DNA of 64,000 nt from Thaumasiovibrio occultus (GCA_019703815.1 AP023052.1:2666001-2730000); one strand, 5' to 3'. Shown: positions 1 through 9,543, numbered from the stretch's first letter. The notes: generated by a model not told the origin, from the letters alone. Translations and numbers: made by a program.

Positions 1-325
1 CTCTTCAAGATCAGCCAACTCAGGCTCGATTTCGTCGAACGTTTCTTGGTCTTCGGCTTCAATCGCCAATTCCAATAGACCTTCCACATCATCCACACCT
101 TGAACCAGTGCATCGATAGTTTCTACAACCGCTTGTAGTGAGGCGCGTTCCTTACCCAAAGCCTGTGCACGTTCTGGTTCGTTCCAGACGTCAGGTTGTT
201 CAAGTTCTGCGTTTACTTCTTCGAGACGTTCTTGTTTTGTCTCGTAGTCAAAGATACCCCCTCAGGACTTCTGTGCGTTTCAGCACGTCCTCGAGACGGT
301 TTTTAATAGGATTAATTTCGAACAT
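1..325 (-). CDS. prfB: Peptide chain release factor 2 (RF2), N-terminal part; cut by the window edge
   Basis: RF2 ends translation at UGA and UAA codons. Only the N-terminal coiled region is in the window; the gene continues past position 1. The start ATG (complement of 323-325) opens a 25-codon frame, [20 protein letters not shown] followed by LRGYL, which meets an in-frame UGA at codon 26. Reading then resumes in the +1 frame as [13 protein letters not shown]..., typical RF2 sequence. The frame break is therefore the known RF2 autoregulatory frameshift and not a mutation. It is the last gene of the minus-strand series xerD-dsbC-recJ-prfB, the same order as in Escherichia coli. Confidence 0.95.
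247..262 (-). promoter_or_regulatory. Programmed +1 frameshift signal of prfB
   Basis: On the minus strand the order is AGGGGG (complement of 257-262), TAT, then CTT TGA C (247-253). This is the classic RF2 element: an internal Shine-Dalgarno-like hexamer three bases before the slippery CUU codon, followed by UGA-C. When RF2 is scarce the ribosome pauses at UGA and slips +1 to read GAC, so RF2 controls its own synthesis. Confidence 0.95.
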
Positions 326-533
326 TGCCACTCATCACAGCCGAAATGGACACAATTGCGAGATTCTATCGAATTGTAGCTGGAATATACAGCACTGATA
401 GCAGGAAAGGGGCAAATTTCTTTACACCATTCCGATGGCAAATGCAGCACCGGAATAGCAAAAGCGTGATCGCTGAAGAGTTAAAAACCTGACGTCGATT
501 TTCCCAAGAAAAACCCCAGAAAACCACCAACAA

Positions 534-564
534 CAACGCCAATTTTAATGCAACATTGGCGTTG
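534..564 (-). terminator. Hairpin between recJ and prfB, weak terminator candidate
   Basis: CAACGCCAA (534-542) and TTGGCGTTG (556-564) form a perfect 9-bp stem with a 13-base loop just after the recJ stop. On the minus strand it is followed by TTGTTGGTGG and not a clean U-run, so it may be a processing or pausing hairpin. Apart from this and the prfB leader, the 262-base gap 326-587 shows nothing else I can name. Confidence 0.35.
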
Positions 565-587
565 CTGTGGATTTAACATTGTTGATG

Positions 588-2312
588 TTAAGCCGGCTCG
601 ATGTGCTCAACCATTAGCTGCAAGCTTTGATTACCGCGGAATAAGTTAATCTCTAAGCGGTACGCCAACTTCACTTTATTGACCGATAAATCAGGCCAGC
701 GACGCAAATCAATATTGAAGGCGATGGCATCGACCATCTGACCACCGTTGACCGGCTCTAGCATCAGCTTGAGGTGCTTAGCACCCACCAACTTTTGCTG
801 CATCACCCGAAACTCGCCATCGAAGACTGGCTCAGGGAAGGCTTGTCCCCACGGGCCGCCATCTCGCAGCACTTGCGCCATATCAAGCGTGATCTCATGA
901 GCCATTAACTCGCCATCTGTTAAGATCAGCCCTTTAAGTGATGCTTCATCCACTTCGCTGCGCACCGCGTTATCAAACGCTTGGTGGAAGGCGTCGAGTT
1001 TGTCAGCCGGGATTGTCAGTCCCGCCGCCATGGCGTGACCACCAAATTTCAAGATCATGCCTGGGTTTTGGGTATCGATCAGATCAAGAATATCGCGCAT
1101 ATGCAGCCCTTGGATCGAGCGGCACGAACCTTTCAAGGTGTCATTGCCGCCATCGGCGAACGCAATCACTGGGCGATGGTATTGATCTTTAATACGCGAA
1201 GCCAAAATACCGATCACCCCTTGGTGCCAATCTTTTTGGAACAACACAATGCCGCACGGCAAGTTGTCACCAAACTGCAGGCGCTCACAAATCGCAACCG
1301 CCTCTTCTTTCATCCCTTGCTCGATCTCTTTGCGGCTCTGGTTCAGGCCATCAAGCTCAGACGCTAACTGGCGCGCCAGTGGTAAATTGTCACACAGCAG
1401 TAACTCCACACCGTGGCTCATGTCTTCCAAACGCCCGGCGGCATTAATACGTGGGCCAAGTGCAAAACCGAGATCGCTGGTGACCAAACGGCCCTGCTCG
1501 CGATTAGCGACTTCAATCAAGGCTTGGATCCCTGGACGGCATTGCCCCGCGCGGATCCGCTGCAAACCTTGGTGAACCAAAATACGGTTATTGCCATCCA
1601 GCGCGACCACATCGGCAACCGTGCCCAGAGCCACTAAGTCGAGTAGATTGGCTAAATTCGGCTCGGCCAATTGACGCTCAGCAAACCAATTCACCTCACG
1701 CAGCTTGGCGCGCAACGCCAGCATCAAATAGAACGCCACCCCGACACCACATAATGATTTCGACGGGAAGCCGCACTCGTTAAGATTAGGATTCACAATC
1801 GCATCTGCCTCGGGCAATACGTCGCCCGGTAAGTGGTGATCGGTTACCAACACTGTCATGCCTTTGGCTTTAGCCGCCGCCACACCGGCAATCGACGACA
1901 CCCCGTTATCCACGGTCATGATCATCTCAGCGCCCTTCGCTTGGGCTTGCTCCACTACTTCTGGGCTTAGGCCATAACCGTCTTCAAAGCGGTTTGGCAC
2001 CAGGTAGTCAACATTGGTGGCGCCTAATTGACGCAGCGCCAAAACAGACAGCGCCGAGCTGGTTGCGCCATCTGCATCAAAGTCGCCCACGATCACAATG
2101 CGCTGATTGCTCGCCATCGCTTGATATAGCAACTCAACCGCAGGATCGATGCCATGTAACGATTGGTAAGTCAGCAAGCCGCGGGCGCTGCGATCTAGCT
2201 CCGCATCCGAATAAACACCTCGGCTGGCATAAATGCGCTGCAAAATAGGGGGAATAGCTGAGCTGAAACTGCTGGTATCGCCTAACGGGCGACGCTGGAT
2301 ATCTATCGTCAT
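588..2312 (-). CDS. recJ: Single-stranded-DNA-specific 5'-3' exonuclease RecJ
   Basis: RecJ degrades single-stranded DNA 5' to 3' in RecFOR recombination, mismatch repair and base-excision repair. The 574-residue product has nearly the length of E. coli RecJ (577). It has the DHH-family metal motifs: DFDADG near residues 77-82, and VTDHH at 156-160 followed by LPG. Downstream it has the GGHAMAAG motif of the DHHA1 domain, and the C-terminal OB-like part is intact. It lies between dsbC and prfB. A strong hairpin between dsbC and recJ (2401-2425) suggests either reduced read-through or a separate recJ promoter. Confidence 0.96.
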   Translation of the reverse strand: MTIDIQRRPLGDTSSFSSAIPPILQRIYASRGVYSDAELDRSARGLLTYQSLHGIDPAVELLYQAMASNQRIVIVGDFDADGATSSALSVLALRQLGATNVDYLVPNRFEDGYGLSPEVVEQAQAKGAEMIMTVDNGVSSIAGVAAAKAKGMTVLVTDHHLPGDVLPEADAIVNPNLNECGFPSKSLCGVGVAFYLMLALRAKLREVNWFAERQLAEPNLANLLDLVALGTVADVVALDGNNRILVHQGLQRIRAGQCRPGIQALIEVANREQGRLVTSDLGFALGPRINAAGRLEDMSHGVELLLCDNLPLARQLASELDGLNQSRKEIEQGMKEEAVAICERLQFGDNLPCGIVLFQKDWHQGVIGILASRIKDQYHRPVIAFADGGNDTLKGSCRSIQGLHMRDILDLIDTQNPGMILKFGGHAMAAGLTIPADKLDAFHQAFDNAVRSEVDEASLKGLILTDGELMAHEITLDMAQVLRDGGPWGQAFPEPVFDGEFRVMQQKLVGAKHLKLMLEPVNGGQMVDAIAFNIDLRRWPDLSVNKVKLAYRLEINLFRGNQSLQLMVEHIEPA

Positions 2313-2400
2313 CTTGAAGTTATCGCTGAATAAATAAAAAGAGAGATCAACGTGATCAGGTTAAGTGCGCTTGAAAAACATCACTCAACGAAGAATAAAG

Positions 2401-2425
2401 AAGTGCCTGCGTATCGCAGGCACTT
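2401..2425 (-). terminator. Rho-independent terminator or attenuator after dsbC
   Basis: AAGTGCCTGCG (2401-2411) and CGCAGGCACTT (2415-2425) form a perfect 11-bp stem with a three-base loop. On the minus strand it is followed by CTTTATTCTT. It lies directly after the dsbC stop at 2441 and before recJ. Confidence 0.8.
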
Positions 2426-2440
2426 TGGAGCAGTGTACGC

Positions 2441-3169
2441 TTATTGCGCTTTGGCTTCTAGATCGGCAAGCAATGCCGCCGCAGGGCGGTAACCTGGGAT
2501 CATCGAGCCGTCTTCCAGCACCATTGCCGGTGTACCACGAATGCCAATTTCCACGCCCATCGCGTAGTGTTGACCTACGGTGTCAGCACACTCTTGGCTG
2601 GTTTGGTTAAAGTTACCGGCTTTACCCAAATCCATCGCAGCCAGTTGATCGTCAGCGCACCAAATCGCGCTCATTTGACCGAAGGTTGCTGAGTTAACAC
2701 CACCGCGTGGGAACGCAAGGTAGCGAACCGTAATGCCCGCATCGTTGTAGTCGGCCATTTCATCATGCAGTTTCTGGCAGTAACCACAACTGGTGTCAGT
2801 AAATACCGTCACCACGTATTTTTCATCTTTCGCAGGGTAGACAATCATGCTGTCTTCCGCCGACTCGATTAAACGGCGGTTAATCGCGTTTTGGCTTTGC
2901 TCAGTCAGGTTGGTCTTGCTTTCCAGATCCAAAAGCTGACCGGCCATCAGGTAACGGCCATCTTCTGTTGCATAGAAAATGCCGCGATTGGTTTCCAGCT
3001 CCAGCATTCCAGCCAGTGGCGCCGCTTTGGCGTCTCGGATTTCGATGTCTAATCCGGCTGCATTCTCTGCCAACTTTGCAGGAATTTCAGCAGCTACTGC
3101 GTTCGCCGCCAACATCGCTAATGTTAGCGCCCCTAAACTCAACTGTTTCCCAATACTATGCATCTGCAT
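2441..3169 (-). CDS. dsbC: Periplasmic thiol:disulfide isomerase DsbC
   Basis: DsbC reshuffles wrong disulfide bonds in periplasmic proteins. The 242-residue product starts with a signal peptide (MQMHSIGKQLSLGALTLAML, cleavage likely after AVAA near residue 27). An N-terminal dimerisation region follows, then a thioredoxin-fold domain with the catalytic C128-G-Y-C131 (in TDTSCGYCQKL). A second cysteine pair (IWCADD and SQECAD) matches the structural disulfide of E. coli DsbC. AGAAGG seven bases before the first ATG supports the chosen start. It lies 75 bases after xerD in the same orientation. Confidence 0.95.
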   Translation of the reverse strand: MQMHSIGKQLSLGALTLAMLAANAVAAEIPAKLAENAAGLDIEIRDAKAAPLAGMLELETNRGIFYATEDGRYLMAGQLLDLESKTNLTEQSQNAINRRLIESAEDSMIVYPAKDEKYVVTVFTDTSCGYCQKLHDEMADYNDAGITVRYLAFPRGGVNSATFGQMSAIWCADDQLAAMDLGKAGNFNQTSQECADTVGQHYAMGVEIGIRGTPAMVLEDGSMIPGYRPAAALLADLEAKAQ

Positions 3170-3244
3170 AAAACCTTCTAATAGAGTAAGACGTGATAAA
3201 GACTAGACCGTAATATTCACCGAATGTTGCACCCTGAAAACAAT

Positions 3245-4138
3245 TTAACCTCGCGGATGATGCTCGGCGTGAAGTTGCTTCAGTCTTTCCGTTGCAACGT
3301 GAGTATAAATCTGCGTCGTAGATAAGTCACTGTGGCCTAACAACATTTGCACGACACGCAGATCAGCGCCGTAGTTAAGCAAGTGCGTCGCAAAGGCGTG
3401 GCGCAACACGTGAGGCGATAAACGCTCACTATCAATGTTAGCGCGCTGAGCATAGAGCTTGATCCGATGCCAAAAGGTTTGGCGCGTCATCTGTTTTGCG
3501 CGTTTGCTTGGAAACACCACGTCGCCACTCACCTCTCCCATCAGCGCTGGGCGGCCCTGTTGCAAGTAACGCTCAATCCAATCAATGGCGTTCTCGCCCA
3601 TCGGCACTAAGCGCTCTTTATTACCTTTACCCACTACCCGCACCACACCTTGGCGCAAGCTAATGTTTTCCATGGTTAAACTCACCAACTCCGTTACACG
3701 CAGTCCGGTCGCGTAAAGCAATTCGAGCATCGCACGATCACGCAACTCGATCGGATCGTCAGAATTGGGCGATGATAATAAGTCTTCCACCTCTTTTTCG
3801 GTCAGATCTTTTGGCAGACGCTGCGGCAGCTTAGGGCTTTCGAGCAGTGCACTTGGATCATCATGGCGCACTTTTTCACGCAGTAAGTACTGAAATAACC
3901 GCTTAATCGCTGACGTCATCCGCGCACGGGTACTTTGACGATACTGACGACTTTCTAAATAGGCTTGAAAGCCAATCAGATCGGCGGTAACAGCCGACGT
4001 TAAGTGCAACGACTTTCCACCCAAGTAGGTCAACAACGTCGTAATGTCATGGCGATAAGAGTTGATGGTGTTATCGGCTAAGCCGCGCTCCATCCACATC
4101 GCATCTAAAAACTGTTCTAATAGCTGTTGATCGTTCAC
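3245..4138 (-). CDS. xerD: Tyrosine recombinase XerD
   Basis: XerD acts with XerC at dif to resolve chromosome dimers at division under FtsK control. The 297-residue product has an N-terminal SAM-like DNA-binding domain (about 1-90) and a C-terminal catalytic domain. All the catalytic residues are in place: R147 (ATGLRVTEL), K171, H243 and R246 ([12 protein letters not shown]), H269 ([15 protein letters not shown]) and the nucleophile Y278. Length and numbering are one residue short of E. coli XerD. It is the first gene of the xerD-dsbC-recJ-prfB series and is divergent from fldB. Confidence 0.96.
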   Translation of the reverse strand: MNDQQLLEQFLDAMWMERGLADNTINSYRHDITTLLTYLGGKSLHLTSAVTADLIGFQAYLESRQYRQSTRARMTSAIKRLFQYLLREKVRHDDPSALLESPKLPQRLPKDLTEKEVEDLLSSPNSDDPIELRDRAMLELLYATGLRVTELVSLTMENISLRQGVVRVVGKGNKERLVPMGENAIDWIERYLQQGRPALMGEVSGDVVFPSKRAKQMTRQTFWHRIKLYAQRANIDSERLSPHVLRHAFATHLLNYGADLRVVQMLLGHSDLSTTQIYTHVATERLKQLHAEHHPRG

Positions 4139-4278
4139 TTACCACCTCTGTAACGCCCTTGGCTCGGGTTATCTCTATCAGAATACTGTATTTAAAAACA
4201 GTATCAACCTATTGTGGATGGCGTCATCGACAAATGCTAGGGTATAGGGGCAAAAAAAGTAAAAATAGGGATATCAGC

Positions 4279-4794
4279 ATGAAAATTGGCCTATTTTATG
4301 GCTCAACCACCTGTTACACAGAGATGACCGCTGAAAAGATCCGCGATTGCCTCGGGCCAGATTTAGTGACGCTGCACAATGTCAAAGAGACGCCGCTCAC
4401 GTCCACCCATGATTACGATCTGCTGATTTTCGGTATTTCCACGTGGGATTTTGGCGAACTACAAGAAGACTGGGGCGCGATTTGGCAACAACTCGATGGC
4501 CTGAAACTAGAAGGTAAAGCGATTGCCCTATTTGGTCTTGGCGATCAAGAAGGCTATGGCGAATGGTATCTTGATGCGCTCGGTATGCTGCATGATGCGC
4601 TATTGATGAGCGGCGCTGAGATCATTGGCTACTGGCCAAACGAAGGCTACCAATTCGATGCGTCAAAGGCCCTCACCGAAGATGGCTCTCACTTTGTTGG
4701 TCTCGCACTGGATGAAGACAGCCAATACGATTTAACCGATGAACGCGTGACCCGCTGGTGTGAACAGATCATGTTGGAGTACGCTGAGCTGTAA
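4279..4794 (+). CDS. fldB: Flavodoxin FldB
   Basis: A small FMN-binding electron-transfer protein. The product [20 protein letters not shown]... is 171 residues, close to E. coli FldB (173). The phosphate loop [14 protein letters not shown] and the flavin-side loops [12 protein letters not shown] and [12 protein letters not shown] are visible. The start at 4279 is chosen because it gives the family N-terminus; the open frame continues upstream, but that part does not look like flavodoxin. TAGGG lies about 9 bases before it. fldB beside xerD is the same arrangement as in E. coli. Confidence 0.93.
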   Translation: MKIGLFYGSTTCYTEMTAEKIRDCLGPDLVTLHNVKETPLTSTHDYDLLIFGISTWDFGELQEDWGAIWQQLDGLKLEGKAIALFGLGDQEGYGEWYLDALGMLHDALLMSGAEIIGYWPNEGYQFDASKALTEDGSHFVGLALDEDSQYDLTDERVTRWCEQIMLEYAEL

Positions 4795-4832
4795 CCCATC
4801 GCTCAACGTTCCATCAAAAAACGTACCGATCA

Positions 4833-4862
4833 AAAAAGGCTTGCCGTGTGGCAAGCCTTTTT
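4833..4862. terminator. Bidirectional terminator between fldB and brnQ
   Basis: AAAAAGGCTTGCC (4833-4845) pairs with GGCAAGCCTTTTT (4850-4862) in a perfect 13-bp stem with a GTGT loop. The A/T flanks give a U-run on both strands, so it can end both convergent genes. Confidence 0.92.
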
Positions 4863-4878
4863 CGTATCGACTAGCAGG

Positions 4879-6267
4879 TTATGCCGTCGTCTCACGACCT
4901 AATTGCGGAGCGCGGCGCACCGCCACAATGTTAAGCACAATCACCGCAACCGTTGGTAGCAACCATGACATACCCGATGAGAAGCCCGGTAGGAAACTCA
5001 ATACAGAAAGTTGAGTATTCACCAGCTGCAAACCTGCATTCATCGCTTCACCCAAAGGTTGGATAGCTGACGGCCAACCTTCTGGCGAGATGCTGATCGC
5101 TTTCAGTGCATCCACAAAGCTAAATACTAATGATACTGCCAGTACTGAGCCGTAAGCCATTGCCGGACGAGCAAAGTACTTTTTCAAGAAGGTCAGCACA
5201 ATCAGCGCAATCGCCACTGGGTACAGTGCCACCAATACTGGTACAGAAATCGCAATCAGCTGGGCTAGACCGACGTTCGCAACAACCGCACACGTTACTG
5301 ACAAAATGATCGCCCACGTACGGTACGACAGTGACGTTAGCGAGCTAAAGTAATCCGAGGCTGCACCCGTCAAACCGATAACGGTCGTCAAACACGCTAG
5401 CAATACAATGGAAGACAAAATCACTTGTCCCATTGGGCCAAACAGCGCTTGAACGTATGCGGCTAAGATTGCCCCACCGTTATTCGCACCCGCAGCAACT
5501 GCGCTGCTCGTTGCACCTAGGTAGAACAGAGAGATGTAAACGAACGCCAGACCAACCGCTGCAATCACACCGGCCATGATCAGGTATTTACATGTCGCAC
5601 CCGCATCATCGATACCGCGCTTGCGGATCAAATCGACAATCAACATACCGAACATCAGTGCCGCAAAGGTATCCATGGTGTTGTAACCATCTAACAAACC
5701 TGTGGTGAACGCTTGGGTTTGGTAAGCACCGATCGGCGCAACGATTTCGCTTTGTGGCGCGACGAAGACCGATACCGCAAGGATCGCTAGACCAATGAAC
5801 AGCACTGGCGTCAGCACTTTACCGATCATGTCTACCAATTTGCCTTGTGACCAGCAGAACAGCAGAGAAATACCAAAGAAGACCGCAGAAAATGCTGCCA
5901 GCATCCACTGATTCGTTTCACCCAAGAAAGGAACGACACCCATCTCATAGGCAACCAAGCCAGCACGAGGCGCTGCAAAAGCAGGACCGATAATAATGAA
6001 GATCAACACAGCCATCAAAGTGGAGACTTTAACAGGAAGATGACGTGTCAATCCTTTCCAACCGTCACCGCCGACACCGACTGCAACAATACCGAGCAGA
6101 GGAAGACCTACCGCCGTTACCAGAAAACCCATCATCGCAGGAAGGTAATTAGTGCCTGCTGAAAGACCAGCTTGTGGGGGGAAGATGATATTGCCGGCCC
6201 CTAAGAAAAACGCAAAGGTCATGAAACCTAATGCGAAGATATCTACAACGCTCAATGATTTCTTCAC
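4879..6267 (-). CDS. brnQ: Branched-chain amino acid:cation symporter, BrnQ family
   Basis: An inner-membrane carrier for leucine, isoleucine and valine driven by an ion gradient. The protein (462 residues from the chosen start) is hydrophobic throughout, with about 12 membrane segments. It carries the family N-terminal stretch DIFALGFMTFAFFLGAGNII followed by FPP. A GTG start at 6267 is preferred: AAGGA lies seven bases upstream and the product then begins MKKSLSVVDIF, as relatives do. The frame stays open up to 6423, but that extension is AT-rich intergenic sequence with no family similarity. The gene stands alone and converges on fldB. Confidence 0.9.
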   Translation of the reverse strand: MKKSLSVVDIFALGFMTFAFFLGAGNIIFPPQAGLSAGTNYLPAMMGFLVTAVGLPLLGIVAVGVGGDGWKGLTRHLPVKVSTLMAVLIFIIIGPAFAAPRAGLVAYEMGVVPFLGETNQWMLAAFSAVFFGISLLFCWSQGKLVDMIGKVLTPVLFIGLAILAVSVFVAPQSEIVAPIGAYQTQAFTTGLLDGYNTMDTFAALMFGMLIVDLIRKRGIDDAGATCKYLIMAGVIAAVGLAFVYISLFYLGATSSAVAAGANNGGAILAAYVQALFGPMGQVILSSIVLLACLTTVIGLTGAASDYFSSLTSLSYRTWAIILSVTCAVVANVGLAQLIAISVPVLVALYPVAIALIVLTFLKKYFARPAMAYGSVLAVSLVFSFVDALKAISISPEGWPSAIQPLGEAMNAGLQLVNTQLSVLSFLPGFSSGMSWLLPTVAVIVLNIVAVRRAPQLGRETTA

Positions 6268-6591
6268 GGACTGTTCCTTTATATACTGCTGTGTTTGCAC
6301 GAACGCCAGTTGTTGATTTTTTAATACATAATTGACTGTGATATTTTCAACTAGCTTTACTTCTGTTAAGAGAATAATGAACAAATAGTAAGATGGATGC
6401 AATAGCATAGACAAAATAGCCATTATGTTTGGTTTTAAGCCCTTAATATCAATACATAACTCTGTTTTGATATTTCAATTTGGAACTATATATGCCATAT
6501 ATGAGCAAAATTTAGATAGTTTTAAAAGAGATATGATCTGTGTTGATATAAATAATCAAAATTAAACATTGTGTTAAGCAGGTTATGCAGT
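6268..6591. promoter_or_regulatory. Divergent AT-rich promoter region of brnQ and trmN6 with a small palindrome
   Basis: The 324-base gap is strongly AT-rich and holds the promoters of both genes. ATATATG-C-CATATAT (6488-6502) is a perfect 7-bp inverted repeat with a one-base spacer. Its regulator is unknown, and in AT-rich DNA it could be chance. I see no gene here. Confidence 0.4.
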
Positions 6592-7308
6592 ATGAGTTTT
6601 CAATTTAAGCAGTTCTATGTAGACCATGCCGATTGCGGTATGCCCGTCAGTACCGATGGCATTTTACTCGGCGCATGGGCAGCCCTCGACAATGCGACAC
6701 ACGTACTCGATATCGGCACCGGTACCGGCTTACTGGCCTTAATGGCGGCGCAGCGCAACCCTCACGCCCAGATCAGTGCCGTCGAAATTGATGACACTGC
6801 CTACCTCGTCGCCAGCAAAAATATTGCGGCGAGCCCTTGGTCATCACGGATCCATCTGTATCTCACCGATGTTCGACAATGGCCGCAACAACCTAGATGT
6901 TTTGACCACATCATCTGTAATCCGCCCTATTTCACCTCAGGCGAAACCGCAAACAAAGCCAACCGCGCTATTGCGCGTCATGTTGACACCTTAAGCCACA
7001 CCCATTTACTAGAAAAAATCCACGCTCTATTGGCATCGAAGGGACGGGCAAGTCTGATCTTACCGACCTATGAAGGTGAGCAATTACTGACCCAACTGCC
7101 GCAAATAGGGCTTGATTGCACTCGGCTCTGTCAGATCAAAGCAACCGATAAGAAGCCTTTCAGCCGCCTATTAATAGAGTTAGTAAACAATGAATCATGT
7201 GTAGAGACCGAAATCTCCCAGCTCATCATTCAACAGCAAGGCCACTACAGCGCTGAATTTACTGCCCTGACGTGGCCGTTTTATCTAAAAATGCAGCAGC
7301 CCGAGTGA
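6592..7308 (+). CDS. trmN6: tRNA1(Val) (adenine37-N6)-methyltransferase
   Basis: Methylates N6 of adenine 37 in tRNA-Val1 (E. coli YfiC). The 238-residue product has a Rossmann methyltransferase fold: the SAM loop LDIGTGTGLLALMAAQR, an acidic residue at the end of strand 2 (AVEIDD), and the N6-adenine catalytic motif NPPYF. ATG 6592 gives the family start MSFQFKQFYV. The frame opens seven codons earlier at a GTG, but that has no family support. The Shine-Dalgarno is poor (AGG about 12 bases upstream). It is divergent from brnQ and upstream of srmB in the same direction. Confidence 0.9.
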   Translation: MSFQFKQFYVDHADCGMPVSTDGILLGAWAALDNATHVLDIGTGTGLLALMAAQRNPHAQISAVEIDDTAYLVASKNIAASPWSSRIHLYLTDVRQWPQQPRCFDHIICNPPYFTSGETANKANRAIARHVDTLSHTHLLEKIHALLASKGRASLILPTYEGEQLLTQLPQIGLDCTRLCQIKATDKKPFSRLLIELVNNESCVETEISQLIIQQQGHYSAEFTALTWPFYLKMQQPE

Positions 7309-7381
7309 AAAATCCGCCAGTGTGGCAAGGACTCAACAATATATTCCTCGCTGAATACTGCATCTTGGGTTAACTTGGGTA

Positions 7382-7387
7382 TATAAT
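7382..7387 (+). promoter_or_regulatory. Putative -10 box of the srmB promoter
   Basis: A perfect TATAAT at 7382-7387 lies 57 bases before the srmB start. No good -35 hexamer is seen at 16-18 bases, so the call rests on the -10 alone. Confidence 0.35.
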
Positions 7388-7443
7388 CTCGCCCCCTATG
7401 CGCCAGTGCCGCGCTGACACTAATGCTCAACCGGAGATTTGAC

Positions 7444-8679
7444 GTGGTAAGAGACTTTTCAGAATTAGACTTGGATGCCGAGCTGCTCGCAGCACTGGTT
7501 GAAAAAGGCTACACGCGACCAACCGACATTCAAGCCAAAGCCATCCCAGCCGCAATGGACGGCCGTGACGTGCTAGCATCTGCGCCAACAGGTACGGGTA
7601 AAACCGCCGCGTTCCTGTTACCGATGCTGCAACATCTGATCGACTTCCCACGCCGCAAGCCGGGTCCTGCTCGTGTGTTGGTTCTCACCCCAACTCGCGA
7701 ATTAGCGATGCAAGTAGCTGACGAAGCGCGCACGATCGCCGCGCATACCGATCTTAAGATCTTCACCATCACCGGCGGGATCTCCTATGACGAGCACGCA
7801 GAAGTATTGGGTAAAACCCAAGACTTAGTGGTTGCGACCCCAGGCCGTTTGATGGAATACATCGAAGCAGAGCGTTTCGACTGCCGCGCTATCGAATGTT
7901 TGATCCTCGATGAAGCTGACCGCATGCTAGATATGGGCTTTGGTCCAATCGTTGATCGCCTTTCGAATGAGTGTCGCTGGCGTCGCCAAACCCTATTGTT
8001 CTCAGCAACGCTGGAAGGCAAAGGGGTTAGCGGCTTCACCAAAGATCTACTAAAAGAGCCAGTACGCATTGATGCAGAGCCGCCACGTCGTGAGCGCAAG
8101 AAAATCGTGCAATGGTACTACCGCTGTGACGATATGGATCACAAGCTGGCGCTGCTTGAGCACACCCTGAAAAATGAAGCTGAGCGTAGCATCATCTTTA
8201 TCAAGACCCGCGAGCGTTTGGCTGAGCTGCGTGACAAACTGGCGGCGCGTCACATCGATTGCTGCTGGCTACAAGGTGAAATGGCGCAACAAGCACGCAC
8301 CAACACCATTGAGCGTTTCCGCGATGGCAAGGTCAACATCATGCTAGCCACCGACGTTGCCGCCCGTGGTATCGACTTGCCTGACATCAGCCACGTGATC
8401 AACTTCGACTTGCCGCGTACCGCCGACGTGTACCTACACCGTATTGGTCGTACTGCGCGTGCAGGTAAAAAAGGCGCGGCGATTTCCTTGGTGGAAGCGC
8501 ACGATCAAGAAATGATGGAGCGTATCGGCCGCTACATGAAAGAGCCGGTCAAAGAGCGTTTCATCGAAGAACTGAAGCCGAAAAACAAAAAGCCAGGCTT
8601 TGCAGTGAAGAAAAAGAAAAAGAAAGGCATGCCGGGCGCGGCGCGTAAAGCGAAAAAGCAGGCAGAAAAGAAAGCCTAA
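7444..8679 (+). CDS. srmB: DEAD-box RNA helicase SrmB
   Basis: An ATP-dependent RNA helicase of early 50S ribosome assembly. From the chosen GTG the product has 411 residues. The DEAD-box motifs appear in order: Q motif (GYTRPTDIQ), motif I (APTGTGKT), Ia (PTRELA), II (DEAD), III (SAT), V (ATDVAARGID) and VI (HRIGRTARAG). The tail is lysine-rich (VKKKKKKGMPG), as in rRNA-binding helicases. GTG 7444 is preferred over ATG 7423 because GGAG lies seven bases before it and the product then aligns with E. coli SrmB from its start. It is shorter than E. coli SrmB (444) mainly in the tail. Confidence 0.93.
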   Translation: MVRDFSELDLDAELLAALVEKGYTRPTDIQAKAIPAAMDGRDVLASAPTGTGKTAAFLLPMLQHLIDFPRRKPGPARVLVLTPTRELAMQVADEARTIAAHTDLKIFTITGGISYDEHAEVLGKTQDLVVATPGRLMEYIEAERFDCRAIECLILDEADRMLDMGFGPIVDRLSNECRWRRQTLLFSATLEGKGVSGFTKDLLKEPVRIDAEPPRRERKKIVQWYYRCDDMDHKLALLEHTLKNEAERSIIFIKTRERLAELRDKLAARHIDCCWLQGEMAQQARTNTIERFRDGKVNIMLATDVAARGIDLPDISHVINFDLPRTADVYLHRIGRTARAGKKGAAISLVEAHDQEMMERIGRYMKEPVKERFIEELKPKNKKPGFAVKKKKKKGMPGAARKAKKQAEKKA

Positions 8680-8695
8680 CACTTTCTAACAGACG

Positions 8696-8719
8696 AAAGG
8701 CGCCTTGAGCGCCTTTTTT
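8696..8719 (+). terminator. Rho-independent terminator of srmB
   Basis: AAAGGCGC (8696-8703) and GCGCCTTT (8709-8716) form a stem with a CTTGA loop, followed by T's to 8719. Confidence 0.9.
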
Positions 8720-8772
8720 GTTATCGTGAAAATATTATTCACAAACATCTTATTCTCAAAAGTAAGTGAACA

Positions 8773-9543
8773 CTAACTTCTTAAGCCTGTACCGCGCGAA
8801 ATCAGCTGATACGCGACAGTGTACAAACCGGCAATAAACACCAATAAGACACCAAACGCGGTGCCAATCCCCACATCTGAAACACCTAAAAAGCCATAGC
8901 GGAAGGCGTTGACCATATAGACAATCGGATTGATTTTCGACACCCCTTGCCAAAATTCAGGCAGCAAAGAAATCGAATAAAACACCCCGCCGAGATAAGT
9001 CAGCGGCGTCAGCACAAACGTGGGAATGATACTGATGTCATCAAACGTTTTGGCAAAGACCGCATTGATCAAGCCACCGAGCGAAAACACCACCGAGGTA
9101 AGTAGCACAGTGGAAAACACGATAAACCAATTCGATACCGTCAGGTTTACGAACAGCAGCGAAATGGCGGTAACAATCACACCTACTGCCATACCGCGCG
9201 CCACACCACCAGCAATATAGCCACCAATAATGATGTGGTTCGGTACTGGCGCGACCAGCAACTCTTCAATATTACGCTGAAACTTCGCACTGAAGAACGA
9301 CGATGCCACATTCGAGTAGGAGTTGGTGATCACCGACATCATGATCAACCCCGGCACGATGTATTCCATGTAACTAAAGCCGCCCATCTCGCCAATCCGG
9401 CTGCCGATCAAGTTGCCAAAGATAATGAAATAGAGCGTCATGGTGATCGCGGGTGGCACTAAGGTTTGCACCCAAATACGTGAAAAACGGTGAACTTCTT
9501 TGGTCACTAAGCTTTTAAACGCGATCCAAAATTGCGTGTTCAT
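8773..9543 (-). CDS. yadH: ABC-2 type transporter permease, YadH-like
   Basis: A 256-residue inner-membrane protein with about six membrane segments, of the ABC-2 export permease family. It has the central conserved block NSYSNVASSFFSAKFQRNIE followed by ELLVAPV. It overlaps yadG by four bases (ATGA), so the two are translationally coupled and form one exporter. The substrate of YadGH is not established in E. coli, and nothing here adds to that. The pair lies beside can and hpt, as in E. coli. Confidence 0.88.
   Translation of the reverse strand: MNTQFWIAFKSLVTKEVHRFSRIWVQTLVPPAITMTLYFIIFGNLIGSRIGEMGGFSYMEYIVPGLIMMSVITNSYSNVASSFFSAKFQRNIEELLVAPVPNHIIIGGYIAGGVARGMAVGVIVTAISLLFVNLTVSNWFIVFSTVLLTSVVFSLGGLINAVFAKTFDDISIIPTFVLTPLTYLGGVFYSISLLPEFWQGVSKINPIVYMVNAFRYGFLGVSDVGIGTAFGVLLVFIAGLYTVAYQLISRGTGLRS

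Noticed and set aside
251-325. prfB as a broken gene because of the early in-frame TGA
   Set aside because: The stop is part of the conserved +1 frameshift signal and the downstream frame encodes normal RF2.
6268-6423. 52-residue N-terminal extension of BrnQ
   Set aside because: In frame, but AT-rich, without family similarity and without a ribosome-binding site at its ATG. The GTG at 6267 has a good Shine-Dalgarno and gives the family N-terminus.
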